This document shows, piece by piece, positions 57,721-64,000 of a stretch of 64,000 nt of DNA. The translations under genes were made by a program, and so were the position numbers. The stretch comes from JAICXG01 sp036825615 (GTDB lineage: Bacteria > Verrucomicrobiota > Verrucomicrobiia > Chthoniobacterales > UBA10450). The DNA lies in NCBI GenBank assembly GCA_036825615.1, contig DAISXY010000008.1:1-64000 (forward strand), read 5' to 3'. Within the stretch, counting starts at the first letter, position 1; each line of letters opens with the position of its first letter. The notes under the pieces were generated by a model. The model was given only the letters and a program-made list of their open reading frames with translations. It was not told where the DNA came from and ran no database searches.

Positions 57721-59646
57721 ATGCCTGAGACATTAATTTCAGCGACTCCGATGACCGCAGTGGCCGGTCCGCAGCGGGAAAAAGCTGCGACACGCAAGAG
57801 GCGGCTGGCTTTTCTTTGCCTGGCGAGTCTCGGGATCGTTTACGGCGATATCGGGACGAGCCCGCTCTATGCGATGCGCGAGTGCTTCTACGGCGAACAT
57901 GGTGTGCCACCGACGCCGGCTAACATCTTCGGCGTGCTCTCGCTCATCCTTTGGTCACTCATTCTCATCATCTCGGTCAAATATTTGATCCTTATCCTGC
58001 GAGCAGATAACCGGGGCGAGGGAGGGATTCTCGCCCTTGCCACCCTCGTGAGCGAGGTCGTCAGGCGCGGAAAATTCCTATTTCTCCTCGGGCTTTTTGG
58101 CGCGGCGTTGCTTTACGCCGATGGGATGATCACTCCGGCGATCTCGGTCCTGAGCGCGGTCGAGGGGTTGCACGTCGCGACGCCATTATTTCAACCTTTC
58201 GTGGTGCCGATCGCGGTCGCGATTCTCGTCGCGCTTTTCTGGTTTCAATCGCACGGCACAACCGGCGTCGGGAAAGTCTTCGGTCCGATCACGATTCTTT
58301 GGTTTCTCGCGCTCAGCGTTCTTGGCTGTGCCGAAATCCTGCGTCAACCGGGAGTGCTGGGCGCGATCAATCCGCTGCATGGCTTTCAGTTTTTCCTCAA
58401 CAACGGCTGGAGCGGCTTCGTCGTGCTCGGGGCGGTCTTTCTCGTCGTCACGGGCGGGGAGGCGCTTTATGCCGACATCGGACATTTCGGAACGCTGCCG
58501 ATTCGCCTCACCTGGTTTGCGGTTGTTCTCCCCGCGCTGGTCTTGAATTACTTCGGGCAAGGCGCGCTCCTCCTCATGGAACCGGGGGCGGCAGTGAACC
58601 CATTTTTTCGGCTCGCGCCTTCGTGGGCGCTCTATCCGATGGTCGTGCTCGCGACGATGGCGGCGGTGATCGCATCGCAGGCGATCATCAGTGGCGCGTT
58701 CTCGCTCACGATGCAGGCGATCCAGCTTGGCTACAGTCCGCGCCTGAAGGTCAATTACACTTCCGCCCGCATCATTGGCCAGATCTATGTGCCGGTCGTG
58801 AACTGGACGCTCATGATCTGTTGCACCGGGCTGGTCCTCGGGTTCCAAACCTCGAGCAATCTTGCCGCCGCCTACGGCGTCGCGATCACGACCACGATGC
58901 TGATCACGACGGTGCTGTTCTATTTCGTAGCGCGAAAACGCTGGCAGTGGCCGAGGGCGGCAGCGCTCCCGCTCGCGACTTTCTTTATCCTTATCGATCT
59001 CTCCTTCTTCGGCGCCAATATGCTGAAGGTGGCGCACGGCGGTTGGTTCCCGCTCCTCGCCTCCGGCATCATTCTCTTCCTCATGCTGACCTGGAGAAAA
59101 GGCCGGCGCATTCTTCGCGAGCATATCGGCGAGATCTGCATGCCACTGGATCATTTGCTCCCGGACTTGAAGAGCCAGCACATTCGGCGCGTGCCGGGCA
59201 CGGCGATTTACATGTCGGGCAACCGGCAGGGCACGCCGCTCGCCCTCCTGCACAATCTCAAGCACAACAAAGTCCTGCACGAACAGGTTGTGCTCCTGAC
59301 CGTGCGGACGGCGGAGGTTCCTTATCTCACGGATGCGCGCGATCGGGTCTCGATCGAGAAAGCCGGCGACGGTGTTTGGCGGGCCCAGATTCATTTCGGG
59401 TTCATGGAAAAGCCGGATGTGCCCGCGGCACTTAAGCTCGTTAGGCAAAAGGAGCTGCGCTTCGACCCGATGCGAACGACCTTTTTTATCGGGCGCGAAA
59501 CCATCCTCGCGACGCGGAAGCAAGGACTTTCTCCCTGGCGCGGCTCGCTTTTCGCCTGGATGACGCGCAACGCCGGGGACGTGACCTCGTATTTCTGCCT
59601 TCCGCCTAACGGCGTGGTGGAGTTAGGCGCGCGAGTCGAAGTGTAG
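57721..59646 (+). CDS. kup: KUP-family low-affinity potassium transporter
   Basis: 641 aa, close to E. coli Kup (about 622). GIVYGDIGTSPLYAMRECF is the family signature, followed by about 12 membrane helices (for example LFGAALLYADGMITPAISVL and LVVTGGEALYADIGHFG) and a 150-residue soluble tail. It takes up K+ with H+. The long minus-strand frame opposite it is an artefact. A motif copy (59438) encodes LVRQK near the end. Divergent from the KdpDE-like pair. Confidence 0.96.
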   Translation: MPETLISATPMTAVAGPQREKAATRKRRLAFLCLASLGIVYGDIGTSPLYAMRECFYGEHGVPPTPANIFGVLSLILWSLILIISVKYLILILRADNRGEGGILALATLVSEVVRRGKFLFLLGLFGAALLYADGMITPAISVLSAVEGLHVATPLFQPFVVPIAVAILVALFWFQSHGTTGVGKVFGPITILWFLALSVLGCAEILRQPGVLGAINPLHGFQFFLNNGWSGFVVLGAVFLVVTGGEALYADIGHFGTLPIRLTWFAVVLPALVLNYFGQGALLLMEPGAAVNPFFRLAPSWALYPMVVLATMAAVIASQAIISGAFSLTMQAIQLGYSPRLKVNYTSARIIGQIYVPVVNWTLMICCTGLVLGFQTSSNLAAAYGVAITTTMLITTVLFYFVARKRWQWPRAAALPLATFFILIDLSFFGANMLKVAHGGWFPLLASGIILFLMLTWRKGRRILREHIGEICMPLDHLLPDLKSQHIRRVPGTAIYMSGNRQGTPLALLHNLKHNKVLHEQVVLLTVRTAEVPYLTDARDRVSIEKAGDGVWRAQIHFGFMEKPDVPAALKLVRQKELRFDPMRTTFFIGRETILATRKQGLSPWRGSLFAWMTRNAGDVTSYFCLPPNGVVELGARVEV

Positions 59647-59653
59647 GCTCTTT

Positions 59654-59840
59654 CCGGGGAGCACAGGCCCCGGCCTGTAGTTGGAGGCGGCTCGCCTCCA
59701 ACCGAGCGAAGGATATGGGTGAAGCGTCAGTGAAGCTCCGCTCGTACGAACCACCTCGCCGGGCAATCCCGCGCTCGCTCTTGCGCCCGGGCGTTTGGCG
59801 AGCCGCTAAACGCGACAGGCCAGCGGCCTGTGCTCCCCGG
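59654..59840. repeat. Paired inverted repeat after kup (BIME-like)
   Basis: CCGGGGAGCACAGGCC (59654 on, ending CCGGCCTGT at 59678) returns as GGCCTGTGCTCCCCGG (59824-59840, with ACAGGCCAGC just before). Between the arms is another small hairpin, GGAGGCGGCTCGCCTCC (59682-59698). Arms, spacing of about 140 bases and inner palindromes fit a REPIN/BIME. It lies between convergent genes and may end both transcripts. The 241-base gap holds no gene. Confidence 0.7.
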
Positions 59841-59887
59841 ATTTGTCGCGCTGGAACACCACCGCGATGAGGCGCGGCGCAAGTGGG

Positions 59888-61024
59888 CTACCCGGCAGGC
59901 GCGATCGCGCGCGCCTTCAGATGCGCAAGCGCTTCGATCTCGGCGGTCTGCGGAAACATGTCGAAAGGCGTGACGCTTTCGAGATAAAAGCTGGGGCCGA
60001 GATCGGCGAGGTCGCGCGCGAGCGTGGGTGGATTGCAGGAGACATAAAGCAGGGTCGCTGCCGGATGCGCCCGCAGCACCTCGCGCACTTCCGTGCTCAA
60101 GCCGGTGGCAGGCGGATCGACAACTATACTCGTTAGGCGCAGGTCAGATCGCTCCAGTTGCGCCCCGAGATGCATTGCGACATCGCCGGCGATGTAGGTC
60201 TCGCGCTCGGTTGCATCCGCCTGCGCAGCTGCGATTGCGTGCACATCCCAGTCAATCCCAATCACCCGTTGAAGCCGGGATCGGCGATCCCGGTCCAGAG
60301 TTACCTGCGAGTTTGGCTCTCCGGCATCGCCAATGGCTGCGACAATGCGCTTGGTGAAAAAGCCCGCGCCGCAATAGGCGTCGAGCACGAGCGAAGCATC
60401 AGGCGGGAGCAGCTTCACGATCTCATCCGCGAGATGACTCGCAACTGCGTCGTTCGTTTGCGAAAAGACCCGGGGTTCGTCGCGCGCCCGCAGTGTGTAA
60501 TGACCATCGCGCGGATGGCGCGCTCGCAATTGCCTGAGCGCTTCATTTACTTGCGGGAGTGAGATTGGGCATTGCTCGATGTCAATGAGCCGATGTGCGT
60601 CGTGGCGAAAAAACCCGACGATCCCGCCTTCAACATGCACCGTGATGCGATTGCGATAGTGGTATTCAAGCTCTGAGGGAACGATCGGCCGGAGCGGCGG
60701 CTCAGGGAATTTGCCGATTCGTTGCAGCGCCTGCTGCAGTTGGCGCGATTTCCAATGGAGCTGATGCTCGTAAGTCATATGCTGATAACTGCACCCGCCG
60801 CAGCGGCCAAAGTAGGGACAGCGCGGCTCGGTGCGCTCGGATGAAGATTCGAGGAGGCGGACAAGCTCGGCTTCGGCAAAGGACTTTTTCTCCCTGACGA
60901 TCCGCGCCGTGACCCGCTCGCCCGCGATCGTGAAAGGAACGAAGATCGCCTTGCCCTCGAGGCGGCCGACTCCTTTGCCGCCGAAGGCAATATCTTCGAT
61001 CAGCAGTTCGACCTCCGGTGCCAT
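59888..61024 (-). CDS. RlmD/TrmA-type RNA (uracil-5) methyltransferase
   Basis: 378 aa from the ATG at 61024. N-terminal TRAM domain (LLIEDIAFGGKGVGRLEGKAIF), an Fe-S motif CPYFGRCGGCSYQHM (about 70-84), the SAM-dependent fold with VLDAYCGAGFFTK, and the catalytic Cys in YVSCNPPTLARDL. It methylates a uridine in 23S rRNA (RlmD/RlmCD type) or tRNA; which one is not decidable. The segment LDRDRRSRLQR (codons around 60270-60300) looks like an in-frame REP-like insertion (a CCGGGATC...GATCCCGG hairpin). Motif copy 60130 encodes RLTS. The leader is the GAGGAA/GAGGTA array. Confidence 0.9.
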   Translation of the reverse strand: MAPEVELLIEDIAFGGKGVGRLEGKAIFVPFTIAGERVTARIVREKKSFAEAELVRLLESSSERTEPRCPYFGRCGGCSYQHMTYEHQLHWKSRQLQQALQRIGKFPEPPLRPIVPSELEYHYRNRITVHVEGGIVGFFRHDAHRLIDIEQCPISLPQVNEALRQLRARHPRDGHYTLRARDEPRVFSQTNDAVASHLADEIVKLLPPDASLVLDAYCGAGFFTKRIVAAIGDAGEPNSQVTLDRDRRSRLQRVIGIDWDVHAIAAAQADATERETYIAGDVAMHLGAQLERSDLRLTSIVVDPPATGLSTEVREVLRAHPAATLLYVSCNPPTLARDLADLGPSFYLESVTPFDMFPQTAEIEALAHLKARAIAPAG

Positions 61025-61143
61025 CGTCACTCTTCCTCTACCTCTACCTCTACCTCTTCCTCTTCCTCTTCCTCTTCCTCTTCTTCTTCTTCTTTAAGAT
61101 AAACCAAGAGAGCAGAGGAAGAGGTAGAGGTAGAGGAAGAGTG
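61025..61143 (-). repeat. GAGGAA/GAGGTA microsatellite leader with a 24-bp inverted arm
   Basis: The gap between the AI-2E stop (61144) and the rlmD-type start (61024) is filled by hexamer repeats. On the minus-strand transcript the first arm (61143-61114) is pyrimidine-rich and the later part (about 61095-61028) is (GAAGAG)n/(GAGGTA)n ending GAGGAAGAGTG just before the ATG. The two ends match as perfect complements for 24 bp (61028-61051 with 61120-61143). The purine run is a chain of Shine-Dalgarno-like GAGG units, so stem formation could hide them. Unit number should be unstable. Confidence 0.8.
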
Positions 61144-62358
61144 TTAGCTGATAAATTCCGCCAGCGGCTCCATCTGCTCGATATGGCTGCAGAAAATCTT
61201 GAAGGCCGCCAGGATCGGAACGGCGAGAATCACCCCGACCACGCCCCACATCCAGCCCCAGAAAATGAGCGAGAGCACCACCAGCACCGGGTTGAGCGTG
61301 AGTGAGCGCCCCATCACCATCGGGGTAATGAAATTCCCCTCCAGTGTGCCAAGAATGAAATACGAAGCCGGAAAGAGCAGGGCATAGCCGACGCTGTCAA
61401 AGCTCAGGAGCGCGCCCAGGGTCATGCAGACAATCCCGGTGAGCGCGCCGAGATAGGGAATGAAATTGAGCAGCGCGACCATCGCGCCCCACATCGCCGG
61501 GTTGGGCAGGCCTAACAATCCTACGGTCGTGCCGACGGCCGCGCCGAGACAACAGTTGATCACTGTGACGGTAAAAAGATAACGCGAGATTTGCGCCTCA
61601 ATCTCGTGCGCGATCGAGACCGCGCGCTTCTTATCCGACAAGGTCGGCATCAGGCGGATGACTTTGCTAAGAAAAATCCCGTCATAGGCAAGAAGGAAAT
61701 AGAGCAGGATAACAGTCGTTAGGGCGCTGACCAGTAACTCGGGGGTCTGGGCGAGGACCTTGTCAGTGAGCGGATGCTGCTTTACTTCCACGGTCGGGGT
61801 TTTCGGTGCGCCTTCCGGGGTGGTCAGGTTCTCCAGGGCGCCGCTCGCCTTTGCGACTTTCTCCATCGGTTTTTTCAGCGGGAGCAACTTGTTCTGGATT
61901 TGCCGAAGACTGTAGGGCGCCTTTTCCAACCAGGCCGAGGCCGGCTCGGCGAGGAAAGAGATAGCGTAGGCAAGCAGGGCGACGGTCGCGAGCAGAACCA
62001 GCGCTGCGGCAATGAGCGGCGGAAGCACGCGCGCGACCCCGCGCACAACCGGCCGCAGAAGATAACTCAAGAGCACCGCGAGCACGATCGGCAGGAGAAG
62101 GGAACGGGTGAAATAAACCGTGTAGAAAATCGCGAGTAAAAATAACCCGGTAAGCGCGACCGAGCGGACATCGAATGGTCGCACCAGCATCTCGCGCAGC
62201 CGAATCCGCGGTCGGACCACCGTCTCCGCGGATTCGGTCTCCGAGCCGGTGCTGTTATCCTGCCGCGCTTCTTCCAGTTCTACTTCCACGTCGTTGGAAT
62301 CGTTTCCAGCGAACATTTCACGCGCCCGCAGCTGCCGCGGCGCGTGTGCCCGCTTCAT
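61144..62358 (-). CDS. AI-2E family transporter
   Basis: 404 aa. A Glu/Asp/Ser-rich N-terminal tail (1-60) is followed by the usual helices (ALTGLFLLAIFYTVYFTRSLL, LIAAALVLLATVALLAYAISF), a soluble segment (about 150-200), and LLNFIPYLGALTGI plus FILGTLEGNFITPMVMGRSL. The family exports small molecules or, in some members, Na+. The gene is upstream of the rlmD-type gene and probably co-transcribed through the repeat leader. A variant motif (TCGTTAGGG, 61716) encodes ALTT. Confidence 0.9.
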   Translation of the reverse strand: MKRAHAPRQLRAREMFAGNDSNDVEVELEEARQDNSTGSETESAETVVRPRIRLREMLVRPFDVRSVALTGLFLLAIFYTVYFTRSLLLPIVLAVLLSYLLRPVVRGVARVLPPLIAAALVLLATVALLAYAISFLAEPASAWLEKAPYSLRQIQNKLLPLKKPMEKVAKASGALENLTTPEGAPKTPTVEVKQHPLTDKVLAQTPELLVSALTTVILLYFLLAYDGIFLSKVIRLMPTLSDKKRAVSIAHEIEAQISRYLFTVTVINCCLGAAVGTTVGLLGLPNPAMWGAMVALLNFIPYLGALTGIVCMTLGALLSFDSVGYALLFPASYFILGTLEGNFITPMVMGRSLTLNPVLVVLSLIFWGWMWGVVGVILAVPILAAFKIFCSHIEQMEPLAEFIS

Positions 62359-62471
62359 CCTGCGAAGTGGGAGTGAAGGGCGATCGATTGAAATGCATGC
62401 CCACCTCGCCCGCAGGAAGACGGGTCCACCGCGAGGCAGCCGGTTGACGAACCGGCGCAGTCCGCTGTTCA

Positions 62472-63410
62472 GTGCTGGCGATGATGCCCGCCGCTTTGCG
62501 CGCCCTGCTCACCGGGTCGATTGATTACGCCGGCCTTTTTCCGCCGGCCAAGCTCGCCCTTGAACCAGCCTTGCAAAATCACGCCGCCTACGTCCGGTCG
62601 GCGGATGAATGGATGCTCGGCGCTTTCATTTTGCCAATCGCCAAATTCGAGCCCGCTCGCGCGCTCCTCGCCCAGTTCGATCGCCAGCATCCCCTGCGCA
62701 TTTCCGCGCTTGGACCGAAAACCGCCAAGGCCGCCGAGTTTCGGAGCGCGCTCGAAACCGCCGCCGAAGCGATCAAGCAACTCACCGTCGAGCACCGGGA
62801 GGCGGTGGCGGTTGAGCAATTCGAGATGCCGCTCCCGGCGACGAACCTCAAGCGCGCGCTCGGCACCGCGCGCGCGGTGATGGGCGATCTGCCGCTGCGG
62901 ATTTTCTGGGAAGCGCCAGCCGACGCCGCTCCGGCAACGATCGAGGCGCTGGCCGGCGGGAGCGCCGGATTCAAGCTCCGCACCGGCGGCGTGACCGCGG
63001 ATGCATTCCCGAGCGCCGAGCAGGTCGCACGGGTGCTGGTTGCGACGGTGCGTCACCAGGTGCCGATCAAGTTCACGGCTGGACTGCATCATCCGGTGCG
63101 CCTCTTCCACCCCAGCGTCGGGACCCGAATGCACGGCTTCCTCAACGTGCTCGGGGCGGGCGTGTTCGCAGCCGAAGAGCGTTGGAGCGCGGCGCAGACC
63201 GCGGAGATGTTGCTCGACGAAGATCCGCAATCGTTCCGTTTCGATGATGAGCGCTTTTGCTGGCGCGACTGGAAAATCAGCACCGCGCAAATCACCGCCC
63301 GCCGCCGGCTCGTGACCTCGCTCGGCAGTTGCAGCTTCGATGAACCGCGCGAAGACCTGCGTGCGCTCGGGCTCTTCGACGGGATCGTCGATCTCCAGAC
63401 GACAGGCTAA
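62472..63410 (+). CDS. Conserved hypothetical protein (IDYAGLFPPAKL family)
   Basis: 312 aa, full-length open frame with normal codons. Landmarks: GSIDYAGLFPPAKLALEPAL near the start, ADEWMLGAFILP, GFKLRTGGVTADAFPSAEQV, KFTAGLHHPVR and THMHGFLN-like GTRMHGFLNVLGAGV. Alternating beta strands and helices suggest a TIM barrel, with His residues in GLHHP. I do not know a named family. It stands alone after the divergent permease. No signal peptide, so cytoplasmic. Confidence 0.6.
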   Translation: MLAMMPAALRALLTGSIDYAGLFPPAKLALEPALQNHAAYVRSADEWMLGAFILPIAKFEPARALLAQFDRQHPLRISALGPKTAKAAEFRSALETAAEAIKQLTVEHREAVAVEQFEMPLPATNLKRALGTARAVMGDLPLRIFWEAPADAAPATIEALAGGSAGFKLRTGGVTADAFPSAEQVARVLVATVRHQVPIKFTAGLHHPVRLFHPSVGTRMHGFLNVLGAGVFAAEERWSAAQTAEMLLDEDPQSFRFDDERFCWRDWKISTAQITARRRLVTSLGSCSFDEPREDLRALGLFDGIVDLQTTG

Positions 63411-63465
63411 GACAGCTATCGGCTGCCGGGGTTAATATCACCCGCTGCGATAGCTGGCACATGCG

Positions 63466-63993
63466 ATGCTCGCTGATTCAGAGAATCTCATGATGCTGCA
63501 AACCTGCGAACAGGTAAGGAGGATTAACAGGCGGTCCAGACGCACAGTCACACTCATAGCTGTGGTGACTTCGCTCGCCGGCTTGAGCCATCTTGTGCTG
63601 GGCGATGATCAACCCACGCCAAGCCCAACCCCACTCTACCTCCGGCCCCTGGCGCGACCGGGATCAGTGCGCCGGATGGAGCAGTTGGCTCGACAGCGCA
63701 CTCTCGAGGCCGAATCACAATCTCGCGCCAGCGCCCGAGCCCAGGCGCGAGAAAACCGCCGCGCAACCGCCACGGCGCACGCGCAGGCGCGGGAAGCGGC
63801 CCGGGAGCGAGAGCGAGCACGGCGCGAAGTCGATGCCGAGGGGCGCCGCGAATCAGCCAGAGCAACTCCGCGACCCACCTCCGACCTGATGAAGCGGATG
63901 GGATTTAGCGAGCAGGAGATCGCAGCGCAAAAGGCGCTCGAGGGTTCAACCAAGGCCGAAGCAAGCCCGACAGCTTCGCCGGCAAAGAAATAG
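63466..63993 (+). CDS. Exported Arg/Ala-rich protein of unknown function
   Basis: 175 aa from 63466; the ATGs at 63490 and 63493 are alternatives. A signal-like segment follows an Arg-rich start (INRRSRRTVTLIAVVTSLAG ... LVLGDDQ). The mature part is a Pro/Thr stretch, then a long Arg/Ala/Glu-rich helix or coiled coil (about 70-135), then an end with LMKRMGFSEQEIAAQKAL. Possibly a periplasmic or wall-associated basic protein. No family recognised. Confidence 0.5.
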   Translation: MLADSENLMMLQTCEQVRRINRRSRRTVTLIAVVTSLAGLSHLVLGDDQPTPSPTPLYLRPLARPGSVRRMEQLARQRTLEAESQSRASARAQARENRRATATAHAQAREAARERERARREVDAEGRRESARATPRPTSDLMKRMGFSEQEIAAQKALEGSTKAEASPTASPAKK

Positions 63994-64000
63994 CGCACGA

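Noticed and set aside
56477..57736. Long plus-strand frame opposite the KdpD-like kinase (419 codons)
   Set aside because: Composition artefact of high GC third positions; the minus strand encodes a complete histidine kinase.
58186..59523. Long minus-strand frame opposite kup (445 codons)
   Set aside because: Arg/Glu/Asp-rich composition typical of the antisense of a GC-rich membrane protein; no domain, while kup on the other strand is full-length and unmistakable.

Overview
The window is a GC-rich bacterial chromosome segment with tightly packed genes. Many neighbouring genes overlap by 4 bp (ATGA or GTGA type). A soil-type member of the Verrucomicrobiota, close to Chthoniobacterales/Spartobacteria, fits best. 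The reasons are an unlinked 16S gene, secreted repeats of the 'DNVLIGGFI...RALGPSL' type that I associate with that group, and abundant REP-like repeats. This placement is inference; no marker search could be run.

Layout. 0-0.5 kb: 3' end of 16S rRNA, an intrinsic terminator and a lone tRNA-Ala(TGC), with no 23S behind them; tRNA-Ile(GAT) lies alone at 34.5 kb. 0.5-8.7 kb: PagL-like lipid A deacylase, RmlD, Ku, an OmpR/HisKA two-component pair, a secreted matrixin protease, ProC and NadA. 8.9-13.5 kb: a minus-strand operon of a YARHG membrane protein, a TPR/SLOG/class III nucleotidyl cyclase and a membrane TIR protein, the best candidate for an undescribed signalling or conflict module. 13.6-22 kb: secreted proteins and two peptidases (S9, M20) with a decayed S9 copy. 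22.1-26.1 kb: three-subunit molybdenum hydroxylase. 26.2-32.4 kb: RND efflux pair, UBP zinc finger and DHA2 exporter. 32.4-34.4 kb: ArsR/DUF899/SRPBCC/SnoaL operon with a palindrome over the ArsR start. 34.7-42.9 kb: Mut7-C, GNAT, NamZ/VanZ, ManA, DUF4864/DUF971, YggS and a di-heme cytochrome. 42.9-44.6 kb: a visibly AT-richer island with gene fragments and an IS110 remnant. 44.7-64 kb: oxidoreductase, DUF72, BrkB, two AI-2E-type permeases, retropepsin-like protease, an APC-Usp permease, TMEM175, RRM protein, KdpDE-like pair divergent from kup, RlmD-type methylase and two unknowns.

The strongest unexplained signal is the 9-mer TCGTTAGGC (complement GCCTAACGA). I counted 37 exact copies by eye, 19 on plus and 18 on minus, where about 0.5 would be expected by chance. 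Copies lie inside genes in several reading frames (coding SLG, (L/I/V)VR, PN(D/E), LT(T/S)), at stop codons and between genes. They use the uncommon TTA and AGG codons. They are missing from the AT-richer island and from about 7 kb of molybdenum-hydroxylase and efflux genes. Density and lack of strand bias resemble DNA uptake sequences, but other genome-wide DNA signals are possible.
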